Shown: piece after piece, positions 7,832 to 14,180 of the stretch
Layout: each line of letters opens with the position of its first letter
How positions within the stretch are numbered: position 1 is the stretch's first letter
NCBI GenBank assembly: GCA_934203105.1
Contig: CAKPYQ010000020.1
Coordinates: 1-17,818, forward strand
Reading direction: 5' to 3'
Source of the DNA: an uncultured Alphaproteobacteria bacterium
GTDB taxonomy: Bacteria; Pseudomonadota; Alphaproteobacteria; CAAHEQ01; UBA3637
DNA length: 17,818 nt
The notes under the pieces: model-generated
Databases searched by the model: none
What the model saw: only the letters and a program-made list of their open reading frames with translations
Told to the model about the DNA's origin: nothing
Made by a program: the position numbers and the translations under genes

Positions 7832-8608
7832 TCAAATTTCAATTTCAACTTTGATCGGTGCATGATCCGATGGTTTCGGAGTGGCGCGATAATCTTTTAA
7901 AACTTCGGCAGAAACGACACAGGACATAAAATAATCTTGGGATAGAAAAATATAATCCAAAAAAATGCCGTGATTGCGTGGCCAAGCGCCCCCTTGAAAA
8001 TCCCAAAAAGTATAAAGTTGTTCATTTTTATGAAAATCGCGCAACGGGTTTTCTATTGGCAATTTCAATAATTCTTCAAAGGCTTTGCGCACCGGCGGCA
8101 CCATCAGCGCGCTTTGTTCAAATAAAGCGGGATTGTACACATCTTGATCTTTGAAAATGACGTTAAAATCACCGCCGATAATGTAACGTTTTGTTTGCTT
8201 TAAATGCTCTTTTAAGGCATTTAACCATTTTAATTTATACGCCAATCGTGACGTATCTGCGGGATCGTTCGCAGGCGCTTGTCCATTGGGGACGTAAACA
8301 CTGATTAAATTGGTGCCGTCTTCCAATGATGCTTGGACAAATCTGGCTTGATCTTCAAATCCCGTTAATGCAGTCGATACTAAACGAATCGGTTGCTTGG
8401 ATAAAATCGCAACGCCGTTGTATGCTTTTTGTCCGGATATAACGCTTTCATAGCCGGCAGAGCGCAGCTGTAAAAAAGGAAATTGATCTTGTTGCGTTTT
8501 AATTTCTTGCAAAAAAACAATGTCCGGTTTTTCCGCCTCTAACAAATGCAACAACGAATCTGTACGCGCACGAATCGAAGCGACATTCCAAGAAATGATT
8601 TTTTTCAT
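7832..8608 (-). CDS. xthA: Exodeoxyribonuclease III
   Basis: XthA is the AP endonuclease and 3'-5' exonuclease of base excision repair. The 258-residue protein has the complete exonuclease/endonuclease/phosphatase active site: SWNVASIRAR (N8), FLQEIKTQ (E35), GGDFNV (D147, N149), the RNHGIFLDYIFLS segment (D218) and PSDHAPI (D248, H249). The FWDFQGGAWPRNHG block is typical of XthA rather than of other family members. An AAAGG sequence lies about ten bases before the start. Only 34 bases separate it from the divergent secreted-protein gene, so their promoters overlap. Confidence 0.95.
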   Translation of the reverse strand: MKKIISWNVASIRARTDSLLHLLEAEKPDIVFLQEIKTQQDQFPFLQLRSAGYESVISGQKAYNGVAILSKQPIRLVSTALTGFEDQARFVQASLEDGTNLISVYVPNGQAPANDPADTSRLAYKLKWLNALKEHLKQTKRYIIGGDFNVIFKDQDVYNPALFEQSALMVPPVRKAFEELLKLPIENPLRDFHKNEQLYTFWDFQGGAWPRNHGIFLDYIFLSQDYFMSCVVSAEVLKDYRATPKPSDHAPIKVEIEI

Positions 8609-8636
8609 TGTGTTATACCTTTTTTATGGTTATACT
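8608..8636 (+). promoter_or_regulatory. Promoter for the HEXXH secreted protein; possibly leaderless mRNA
   Basis: TTGTGT (8608-8613) and TATACT (8631-8636) have a 17-base spacer. The expected transcription start is at or next to the ATG at 8643, and no Shine-Dalgarno sequence lies between, which suggests a leaderless or nearly leaderless transcript. Confidence 0.5.
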
Positions 8637-8642
8637 ATTCTT

Positions 8643-9281
8643 ATGAAAATTAAGTATAAGCTTTTTTGTTTTTTTGTCATCAGTTTTTTTGCCCTGCCGG
8701 TTTGGGCAAAGTGTCCGGATATGGGGACGCCGCAATTGAACATTCGCTTTAAGTACGGCAAAATCCATTATATCAACAATAAAAGCAGTCGCGATTTTCC
8801 GCAAGCGCCGGCCTCTGACGTGACCGGGTTAACCGTTACCAATTTGCAACGTACGGCAACCGGAGACGCCGTTATGGGGCGCTCAAATGGATCGTATTGC
8901 GTTACGTTGGGCAATTTGAATGTTGAAATCGGCTTTCCGCGTGTGGACATTTATATTGATAAAAAGTATCAGCCCGGATCATGCAATTATAATGTGATTA
9001 AAGAACACGAAGAATATCACGCCAGAGTGCAACAGGAAGGTTTAAAGTTTTTTGCTCCAAAAATCAAACAAGCTTATCAAATGGCACTAAAGAAAATAAA
9101 ACCGCAAGAAACTTATTCGGCGTCGTTAGCGCAAGACATTGCCGCCAAAATGGTGGGACAGGTTGAAAAAGATGTGCTGCCTTTGATGAAATATGTTGAA
9201 CAACAATTATATGAAAAAAATATGGTGATTGATACGTCCGAATCGTATGCAAAAGAAGCCAAACGCTGCCCAAAGTGGTAA
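8643..9281 (+). CDS. Secreted protein with HEXXH motif, putative Zn-dependent protease
   Basis: The 212-residue product starts with a signal peptide (basic MKIKYK, hydrophobic core, predicted cut after VWA at about residue 22), so it is exported. The mature part has four Cys (24, 86, 114, 209) that could form two disulfides. A segment GSCNYNVIKEHEEYH (112-126) contains HEXXH with H122, E123 and H126, the zincin metal-binding and catalytic pattern; the C-x-Y spacing before it resembles uncharacterised proteobacterial exported proteins of DUF922 type. A third zinc ligand is not obvious. The frame is open further upstream, but that would run through the start of xthA and lose the signal peptide, so the ATG at 8643 is preferred. 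Protease activity is inferred from the motif only. Confidence 0.7.
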   Translation: MKIKYKLFCFFVISFFALPVWAKCPDMGTPQLNIRFKYGKIHYINNKSSRDFPQAPASDVTGLTVTNLQRTATGDAVMGRSNGSYCVTLGNLNVEIGFPRVDIYIDKKYQPGSCNYNVIKEHEEYHARVQQEGLKFFAPKIKQAYQMALKKIKPQETYSASLAQDIAAKMVGQVEKDVLPLMKYVEQQLYEKNMVIDTSESYAKEAKRCPKW

Positions 9282-9323
9282 AATAAAGAACGCTTTTAAA
9301 ATGCAAAAAAATATTGCCGTAAA

Positions 9324-9337
9324 AAGATAAAAATCTT
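9324..9337 (-). terminator. Weak terminator candidate after dnaX
   Basis: Read on the minus strand, AAGAT-TTTT-ATCTT forms a five-pair hairpin followed by a few Ts, about ten bases past the dnaX stop codon. It is short and AT-rich. Confidence 0.25.
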
Positions 9338-9346
9338 ATGTAAAGT

Positions 9347-11143
9347 TTAGTTTTCTTCCGGCGCGTCCAGTGGAACATCATGTTCGTCCGCTTCTGATTC
9401 GGATTCGCTTTCGGTCGGCTTTTTCAACATCTTAAAGCCGTCAATTTTGGCTCCGTAAAACGTTTTTAACACGGCAGAAACCAAAGGCGTTTCACTTAAT
9501 TTTTCTTTGACTTGTTCTTGTTTTTGGAGCGCTTGCTCTTTTAACGTCATGCCGCCCGATTGTTCAGATAAAACAACTTCCCATTCAATGCCGGTTGAAT
9601 CCAATAAAAACTTGCGCAGTTCTTGGCACAGGGTTTTAGGGGCATCGCTTGGCGCGCTGAAATGCAGCTTGCCATAGCAAATGTTGATCGGGTGGACATA
9701 AGTCGATAATTGAAACGCAAACAGCATTTGGCCTTTTTTCTGAGCCAGTGAAACAATATCTTGCAATGTATTTAATGCGGGCTTGTCCAATGGTGAGGCC
9801 GGTTGTTTTTGTGGCGCAGTAGCGGACGGAGCCTGCGCTTGTGATGTCGGCAAAGAAACCGCCGTTTGTAGCGGTGATGCTAAAGCGGGCGTTGCCGCAA
9901 CTTGCGGCGGTAAAGCAGGGGATAAAACAGGCGCAGAGGCTAAATTTTCAGTTTTTTTTTGAGCCGTAATTGCTGGGTCAACAGCACCGTTTTTGATTTG
10001 TGCAGCCAATTCGACGGGGGAGGGTAAATCCGACGCATACGCGATTCGAATCAACAGCATTTCTAATGCTTTTATGGGGCTTTCTGAAAACTTAACTTCC
10101 GAAAAACCCTTTAACAACATTTGCCACGTTCTGGACAAAGTGCTGATTGATAAATTATCCGATAATTTTTTGCCGCCTTCTTTTTCTTGTTCGGTCAAAA
10201 TATCTTCATTTAAAACGTCCGGCGTGATTTTGATTTGTGTCAGCCAATGCGTTAAATCCATTAAATCCGTCGTCAATGTAAGCGGATCCGTTCCCAAATC
10301 ATATTGCGTTTGAACCGCTTTTAAAGTGGCCGGCATATCGCCTTTCATCAACAATTCATATAAGTTGAACAAAGCCCCTTTATCCGCCAAGCCGATCATT
10401 TGTCGGACTTGCTCTTCGGCAATGTGTCCGTTACCATGAGCAATTGCTTGGTCCAACAAAGACAATCCGTCACGAACGGAACCGTCCGCCGCTTTGGCAA
10501 TCAACGCCAAAGCCGTATCTTCAAAAGTGACATTTTCTTTTTGTGCGATTTGTTTAAAATACGTTGCCAACATTGCTGTATCGATTCGCTTTAAATCAAA
10601 GCGTTGACAACGTGATAAAATCGTTACCGGAACTTTGCGAATTTCGGTTGTTGCAAAAATAAACTTAACACGTTCGGGCGGTTCTTCCAAAATCTTTAAC
10701 AAAGCGTTGAACGCCGATTTTGATAACATGTGAACTTCGTCGATGATGTATATTTTGTATCGTGCCGACAACGGGTTGTATCGAGCACCTTCGATAATTT
10801 CACGAATGTTGTCAACACCGGTATTGCTGGCCGCGTCCATTTCAATTACATCAACGTGGCAATCGTTAGCAATGTCGCGACAATGCTTGCACACGCCGCA
10901 AGGATTAGGCGTCATTCCGCCTTTTCCGTCCGGTCCGATGCAGTTAAAAGCCCGTGCGATAATACGTGCCGACGATGTTTTGCCAACCCCGCGAATGCCG
11001 GTTAAGATATAAGCTTGCGCCAATTTATTTTGAGCAATGGCATTTGAAATCGTGCGTACCAAAGCATCTTGCCCGATCAGGTCCTTAAAGACCTGAGGCC
11101 GATACTTTCTTGCCAACACACGATATTTTGTTTCTTCTGCCAT
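9347..11143 (-). CDS. dnaX: DNA polymerase III subunits tau and (by slippage) gamma
   Basis: DnaX is the clamp-loader ATPase of the replicative polymerase. The 598-residue tau form has Walker A GIRGVGKT (49-56), a zinc module (C68, C82, C85, C88), Walker B IIDEVH (133-138), the sensor-1 FATTE segment, domain III to about residue 380, then a Pro/Ala-rich linker and a C-terminal tau region ending in an acidic tail. I chose the ATG at 11143 (MAEETKYRVLARKYRPQ) because AAAGGA lies seven bases upstream and conserved sequence starts at once; the same frame is open to 11242 but only through the SRP RNA gene. A run of nine A at codons 395-398, directly after domain III, can produce a 398-residue gamma-like form (separate entry). 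Transcription probably comes from the SRP RNA promoter. Confidence 0.95.
   Translation of the reverse strand: MAEETKYRVLARKYRPQVFKDLIGQDALVRTISNAIAQNKLAQAYILTGIRGVGKTSSARIIARAFNCIGPDGKGGMTPNPCGVCKHCRDIANDCHVDVIEMDAASNTGVDNIREIIEGARYNPLSARYKIYIIDEVHMLSKSAFNALLKILEEPPERVKFIFATTEIRKVPVTILSRCQRFDLKRIDTAMLATYFKQIAQKENVTFEDTALALIAKAADGSVRDGLSLLDQAIAHGNGHIAEEQVRQMIGLADKGALFNLYELLMKGDMPATLKAVQTQYDLGTDPLTLTTDLMDLTHWLTQIKITPDVLNEDILTEQEKEGGKKLSDNLSISTLSRTWQMLLKGFSEVKFSESPIKALEMLLIRIAYASDLPSPVELAAQIKNGAVDPAITAQKKTENLASAPVLSPALPPQVAATPALASPLQTAVSLPTSQAQAPSATAPQKQPASPLDKPALNTLQDIVSLAQKKGQMLFAFQLSTYVHPINICYGKLHFSAPSDAPKTLCQELRKFLLDSTGIEWEVVLSEQSGGMTLKEQALQKQEQVKEKLSETPLVSAVLKTFYGAKIDGFKMLKKPTESESESEADEHDVPLDAPEEN
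9952..9961 (-). promoter_or_regulatory. A9 slippery site in dnaX (tau/gamma switch)
   Basis: On the minus strand the in-frame codons are CAA AAA AAA ACT GAA, a run of nine A. A -1 ribosomal shift, or an RNA with one extra A, reads CAA AAA AAA AAC TGA and stops at once, ending the protein at residue 398. A loss of one A gives CTG AAA ATT TAG, also a rapid stop. The run sits at the domain III/linker junction, where gamma ends in other bacteria. Thermus dnaX uses an A9 run for transcriptional slippage; E. coli uses A6G for a -1 ribosomal shift. Confidence 0.65.
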
Positions 11144-11156
11144 TTTAAATTCCTTT

Positions 11157-11257
11157 GGGTGGAAGAACCAAGAACGACCCAAAAGCAAAGATTTGAGCTG
11201 CTTTCTTCCGAACCTGACTCGGGTAATCAACGTTTTGCCCATTCAAAGTTCTTCCGG
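11157..11257 (-). ncRNA. ffs: Signal recognition particle 4.5S RNA (small bacterial type)
   Basis: The minus strand carries the hallmark SRP domain IV apical sequence, GTCAGGTTCGGAAGAAAGCAGC split around a tetraloop-type GGAA, flanked by pairing GAG and CTC. The ends pair: GGAAGAAC near the 5' end (11255-11248) with GTTCTTCC near the 3' end (11169-11162), and the RNA ends in CCACCC, as does E. coli 4.5S RNA. The total length of about 100 bases fits the small SRP RNA. A promoter lies directly upstream at 11264-11291, and dnaX follows with no spacer, a neighbourhood known for this RNA in other proteobacteria. Exact ends are estimated from pairing. It binds Ffh and works with the FtsY encoded at 2538-3443. 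Confidence 0.92.
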
Positions 11258-11263
11258 TTATTT

Positions 11264-11291
11264 AGTATGCTGATTTTTTTTAAAATTGCAA
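11264..11291 (-). promoter_or_regulatory. Promoter of the SRP RNA gene (and dnaX)
   Basis: On the minus strand, TTGCAA (11291-11286) and CATACT (11269-11264) have a 16-base spacer. The expected start, about seven bases on, coincides with the paired 5' end of the SRP RNA near 11257. The -35 lies inside the 13-mer TTTTGCTTGCAAT, which recurs at the lipoprotein promoter. Confidence 0.65.
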
Positions 11292-11320
11292 GCAAAAAAA
11301 TGTCGTTTTTCGAATAAAGG

Positions 11321-11349
11321 TTGACAAAAGGTGTAAAGCGGTGTATAGT
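11321..11349 (+). promoter_or_regulatory. Near-consensus sigma-70 promoter for the 119-residue protein
   Basis: TTGACA (11321-11326), a 17-base spacer, and TATAGT (11344-11349). The expected start is near 11356, giving a leader of about 40 bases with GGAG upstream of the ATG. This is one of the strongest promoter matches in the window. Confidence 0.8.
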
Positions 11350-11394
11350 AAAGCTCTAAATTTGTTGCAATAACAATGGAGAAACAGGCAAAAA

Positions 11395-11754
11395 ATGTCT
11401 GAAATTAATAATCAAACGTCGCTCCGTTCGGAAATCAATAAACAGATTTTTGATGCGATTTGTGACGTTAAGGGACGCACTCCACCTATTCGGCCGACAT
11501 ACAGATTCGGTTATGAGATGGATTTCGACAAAAAAGAAATGACGAATTTATGCTTTATTTTGGGTATTCGATTGAATATGCCTTTGGATTTGTGTGAAAA
11601 TCAAAACTGGGAAATGATGACCGTAAAGCATTTAGGTGATGTGATTAAGGCCAAAAAGACGGGGCAACCGATTCCGGTTGTAAAGCGCCGCTCTTTGTGG
11701 GAAATGATTACCGGCAAAGTTAAAAAAGAACAAGTCAATCAGATCGGCGGCTAA
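11395..11754 (+). CDS. Small protein of unknown function, possibly acyl-carrier-protein-like without the Ser
   Basis: A soluble 119-residue protein with no signal peptide or membrane segment, from an ATG with GGAG about twelve bases upstream. I do not recognise it confidently. The middle (about 14-87) has the helix pattern of an acyl carrier protein: an N-terminal helix, then EMDFDKKEMTNLCFILGI where ACPs have ADSLDxVELVMxxEEEF, then a Met-Pro turn, and MTVKHLGDVIKAK where ACPs have a TVxDxxxxI helix. The phosphopantetheine Ser is absent (MDFD in place of DSLD). The tail is basic (VVKRRS, KVKK). It has its own strong promoter and terminators, 600 bases ahead of the fatty-acid cluster. The ACP-like reading is an inference from pattern only. 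Confidence 0.8.
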   Translation: MSEINNQTSLRSEINKQIFDAICDVKGRTPPIRPTYRFGYEMDFDKKEMTNLCFILGIRLNMPLDLCENQNWEMMTVKHLGDVIKAKKTGQPIPVVKRRSLWEMITGKVKKEQVNQIGG

Positions 11755-11770
11755 CCTTTTTTTGGGGCCG

Positions 11771-11794
11771 CACGAATCAAGGCGTGTTTTTTTT
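11771..11794 (+). terminator. Short hairpin with T8 tract after the 119-residue protein
   Basis: CACG (11771-11774) pairs with CGTG (11783-11786) and is followed by eight Ts. The stem is short; the stronger hairpin at 11815-11851 lies just beyond and may be the main terminator. Confidence 0.4.
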
Positions 11795-11814
11795 AAAGTC
11801 GATTTTCCTTTTTT

Positions 11815-11851
11815 AAAAAAACGCTCTGCCGCAAAGCAAAGCGTTTTTTTT
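11815..11851. terminator. Bidirectional terminator between convergent genes
   Basis: AAAAAAACGCT (11815-11825) pairs with AGCGTTTTTTT (11840-11850), with an inner TGC/GCA pairing. A-rich on the left and T-rich on the right, it can terminate both the plus-strand gene ending at 11754 and the minus-strand lipoprotein gene ending at 11875. Confidence 0.85.
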
Positions 11852-11874
11852 CTGTTTTTTCCTGCAAAAACTTT

Positions 11875-12210
11875 TTATCTTCTGGTTTTGTTAATGTCGA
11901 TTTCGTAATAGTTTTGGTCGGCATTGATAGCACGTTGAACTTTCTTTACTTCGTCGGCATTATCGACATCACCATCAGGAATAACAACTGTTTCTGTAAC
12001 AGTCTTTGTATGAACTGTACCGCCTTCGGTTGTTGTTAAATCACGTTTGATTGTCATTGTTTTCTTTTTGGTCGGACGTACAACCGTTTCATCTTCATGT
12101 TGATAATCGATTTGTCCGCGATACGGCGAATCCTTTGAATAACGATTATAGTTACAACCCGAAACAACAAAAGCGACAGCCGCTAAACTCAATAATAAAA
12201 TTTTTTTCAT
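11875..12210 (-). CDS. Small lipoprotein of unknown function
   Basis: The 111-residue product starts with a lipoprotein signal peptide: MKK, a hydrophobic stretch, and the lipobox VSGC with C19 as the lipidation site, followed by NYNRYSKD. The mature part is hydrophilic and Thr-rich (TKKKTMTIKRDLTTTEGG, then TKTVTETVV), probably short beta strands, with a charged C-terminal helix. I recognise no domain. No Asp is present at +2, so outer-membrane sorting is plausible. AGAGGGG lies about five bases before the ATG, a strong ribosome binding site, and the gene has its own promoter and a shared terminator, so it is monocistronic and may be well expressed. Confidence 0.85.
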   Translation of the reverse strand: MKKILLLSLAAVAFVVSGCNYNRYSKDSPYRGQIDYQHEDETVVRPTKKKTMTIKRDLTTTEGGTVHTKTVTETVVIPDGDVDNADEVKKVQRAINADQNYYEIDINKTRR

Positions 12211-12239
12211 TTTTCCCCTCTTTCATAATAGGTAAAGGT

Positions 12240-12268
12240 ATTCTAACGTATTTATTTTTTGATTGCAA
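12240..12268 (-). promoter_or_regulatory. Promoter of the lipoprotein gene
   Basis: On the minus strand, TTGCAA (12268-12263), a 17-base spacer and TAGAAT (12245-12240), about 30 bases before the start codon. The -35 is embedded in TTTTGCTTGCAAT, identical over 13 bases to the SRP RNA promoter. Confidence 0.65.
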
Positions 12269-12306
12269 GCAAAATTTTACTATCACAAAAATTTAACTTT
12301 ATTTTT

Positions 12307-12336
12307 TTGATATTTTGTGTATGATAGGATTATATT
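12307..12336 (+). promoter_or_regulatory. Candidate promoter of the fab cluster
   Basis: TTGATA (12307-12312) and TATATT (12331-12336) with an 18-base spacer, about 28 bases before the fabD ATG. AAAAAGGA supplies the ribosome binding site. The region is AT-rich, so the exact boxes are uncertain; I saw no clear FapR- or FabR-type palindrome. Confidence 0.5.
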
Positions 12337-12363
12337 TTGTAAAGTTTTAAAAAAGGATTTCTA

Positions 12364-13299
12364 ATGAAAAAAGTATGCGTTTTTCCCGGACAAGGGTCTC
12401 AAAGTATCGGAATGGGGCGAGATTTATACGATACCTTTGCCGTTGCCAAAGCTGTTTTTGACGAAGTTGATGATGCTTTGGATTTCAAATTATCCAAATT
12501 GATTTTTGACGGTACGGCAGAAGAGTTGACGCAAACCGAAAATGCACAACCGGCTTTGATGGCGATGAGCATTGCTGCTTGGCGCGTTGTCAGTGAACAA
12601 ACGGGATTAAAGATTACGGATTTTGATTATGCTGCGGGTCATTCGTTGGGTGAATACAGCGCTTTATGTGCAGCGCAGGCGTTGCCGCTTTCGGATACGG
12701 CGCGTTTGTTGCGTGTGCGCGGTTTGGCGATGAAACGCGCGGCAAAAGTTCAAAAAGGCGCTATGGCGGCCATTTTGGGGTTGGATATTCAAACAGTGCA
12801 GCAGGTTGCAGACGATTCGTCTTGCTTTGTTGCGAATGATAATTCGGTGGGGCAAGTCGTGGTCAGTGGCCCGATTGCTGCCGTTGAAAAAGCGTGCGAA
12901 GAAGCTAAAAAAGCCGGCGCTAAACGTGCGATTATGTTGAATGTGGCGGGCGCGTTCCATTCTCCTTTAATGCAACCGGCGGCCGATGAGATGAAAGCGG
13001 TTTTGGCTGATGCCGGATTCGAACGCCCGAAAATTGCGGTTATTTCAAATGTTTTGGCTTTGCCGGTTGAAGATCCAAAACAAATTAAAGAATTGCTCTA
13101 TCGCCAAATAACCGGTCAGGTGCGTTGGACGGAAACAGTGCAGTATTTATCAACGCAAGGGGTCGAGTTTGCTTTGGAATTGGGCGCCGGAAAGGTTTTG
13201 TCGGGCTTGATTAAAAAGACGGCGCCGGATATAGCAACATTCAATGTCGGTGATGTTGCGTCTTTACAAGAATTTGAAACAGTAAGAAAGGAACTTTGA
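12364..13299 (+). CDS. fabD: Malonyl-CoA:ACP transacylase
   Basis: FabD moves malonyl groups from CoA to acyl carrier protein, supplying the extender unit of type II fatty-acid synthesis. The 311-residue protein has the oxyanion-loop motif FPGQGSQ (7-13), the nucleophile elbow GHSLGEYSAL with catalytic S94, the substrate Arg in VRGLAM (R119), and catalytic H199 in GAFHSPLM. Length and motif order are normal. The ATG follows AAAAAGGA. Its TGA overlaps the fabG ATG by one base (TGATG), so the two are translationally coupled. It begins a fabD-fabG-acpP-fabF block with the common gene order; no fabH or plsX is present upstream. Confidence 0.97.
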   Translation: MKKVCVFPGQGSQSIGMGRDLYDTFAVAKAVFDEVDDALDFKLSKLIFDGTAEELTQTENAQPALMAMSIAAWRVVSEQTGLKITDFDYAAGHSLGEYSALCAAQALPLSDTARLLRVRGLAMKRAAKVQKGAMAAILGLDIQTVQQVADDSSCFVANDNSVGQVVVSGPIAAVEKACEEAKKAGAKRAIMLNVAGAFHSPLMQPAADEMKAVLADAGFERPKIAVISNVLALPVEDPKQIKELLYRQITGQVRWTETVQYLSTQGVEFALELGAGKVLSGLIKKTAPDIATFNVGDVASLQEFETVRKEL

Positions 13300-14036
13300 T
13301 GTTTACATTAGAAGGAAAAACAGTTTTAGTAACCGGGGCTGCCGGTGGAATCGGGCGTGCTATCGTCAAAACATTGCATTCTTTGGGTGCCGTTGTCGGC
13401 ATAACGGATATTTCAAAGGAAGCTTTGGATGCTTTTGCAAGCGAATTAAAAGATCGTGTGTTTGTGTTCGAAGCTGATTTAACAAATGCCGAATCGATTA
13501 AAGAGTTGATTAAATCCGCCGAAAATCAAATGGGAAAAATTGATATTTTGGTTAATAATGCAGGAATTACCAAAGACGGATTATCGATGCGTATGACAGA
13601 CGATCAATTTAAAGGCGTTTTGGATGTTAATCTGATTGCGCCGTTTATGTTAATGCGCGCGGTGATGCCGTTTATGATGAAACGTCGCTACGGGCGTATT
13701 ATCAATATGGCGTCGATTGTGGGTGTTATGGGTAATGCGGGACAAGCAAATTATTGTGCGTCCAAAGGCGGATTGATTGCGATGAGCAAAGCTGTTGCCG
13801 CCGAAATGGCATCGCGTGGTGTGACCGTAAACTGTGTTGCGCCGGGCTTTGTTCAAACGCGTATGACGGACGTTTTGCCCGATGAAGTCAAAGCAAAGAT
13901 GTTATCATCGATTCCTTTGGCGCGCTTAGGACAACCACAGGATATAGCTAATGCTGTCGCTTTCTTGGCCAGTGAGGAAGCCGGTTATATTACCGGACAA
14001 ACGTTGCACGTCAATGGCGGTATGGCTATGATTTAG
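13299..14036 (+). CDS. fabG: 3-oxoacyl-ACP reductase FabG
   Basis: FabG is the NADPH-dependent short-chain dehydrogenase that reduces 3-oxoacyl-ACP in each elongation round. The 245-residue protein has the cofactor loop TGAAGGIG (12-19), NNAG (86-89), structural N111, and the catalytic S139, Y152 and K156 (YxxxK), followed by the PGFVQTRMT segment. The ATG at 13299 overlaps the fabD stop and is preceded by AAAGGA at good spacing; a TTG codon just before it is in frame but is not the likely start. A perfect six-pair hairpin overlaps its stop codon. Confidence 0.96.
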   Translation: MFTLEGKTVLVTGAAGGIGRAIVKTLHSLGAVVGITDISKEALDAFASELKDRVFVFEADLTNAESIKELIKSAENQMGKIDILVNNAGITKDGLSMRMTDDQFKGVLDVNLIAPFMLMRAVMPFMMKRRYGRIINMASIVGVMGNAGQANYCASKGGLIAMSKAVAAEMASRGVTVNCVAPGFVQTRMTDVLPDEVKAKMLSSIPLARLGQPQDIANAVAFLASEEAGYITGQTLHVNGGMAMI

Positions 14037-14051
14037 TATGCTTTTGCATAC
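14036..14051 (+). other. Perfect hairpin at the fabG 3' end
   Basis: GTATGC-TTTT-GCATAC is a perfect six-pair stem starting within the fabG TAG. No T tract follows on either strand, so it is not a classical intrinsic terminator. It may stabilise the fabDG transcript end or help separate it from the acpP unit. Confidence 0.5.
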
Positions 14052-14068
14052 AAATTGAAAAAAGGTAT

Positions 14069-14098
14069 TTGACAAATACTTTTTTTGTGTGTTATAAC
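14069..14098 (+). promoter_or_regulatory. Separate promoter of acpP
   Basis: TTGACA (14069-14074) is a perfect -35, with TATAAC at 14093-14098 after an 18-base spacer (TTATAA gives 17). The expected start is near 14105. An internal promoter fits the need for far more ACP than FabD or FabG. Confidence 0.75.
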
Positions 14099-14104
14099 TG
14101 AGCT

Positions 14105-14120
14105 ATTCTTGAAAAAGAAT
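14105..14120 (+). other. Hairpin at the predicted 5' end of the acpP mRNA
   Basis: ATTCTT-GAAA-AAGAAT forms a perfect six-pair stem closed by a GNRA-type tetraloop, beginning at the predicted transcription start. A competing pairing, CTATTC (14103-14108) with GAATAG (14133-14138), is followed by five Ts. A 5'-terminal stem would be expected to slow mRNA decay. Confidence 0.4.
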
Positions 14121-14180
14121 CTTTGTTATGACGAATAGTTTTTAACAATAGTATTGGTTTAATAAATTGAGGAATTAAAA

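Noticed and set aside
8520..8642. Upstream extension of the HEXXH protein
   Set aside because: It would run through the 5' end of xthA on the opposite strand and bury the signal peptide; the ATG at 8643 gives a clean export signal.
9893..9907. GCCGC/GCGGC hairpin in dnaX as frameshift stimulator
   Set aside because: It is about 45 bases downstream of the A9 run, too far for the usual stimulatory spacing, and the linker is GC-rich with repetitive Ala codons.
11144..11242. In-frame N-terminal extension of DnaX starting MGKTLITR
   Set aside because: The stretch is the SRP RNA gene; the ATG at 11143 has a well-spaced AAAGGA and starts the conserved DnaX sequence.
12664..12960. Antisense open frame inside fabD, and similar frames inside other genes
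   Set aside because: These are shadows of strongly supported coding sequences with no ribosome binding site or recognisable protein.
13296..13298. TTG as the fabG start
   Set aside because: The ATG directly after it overlaps the fabD stop, has a well-placed AAAGGA, and gives the normal FabG length.
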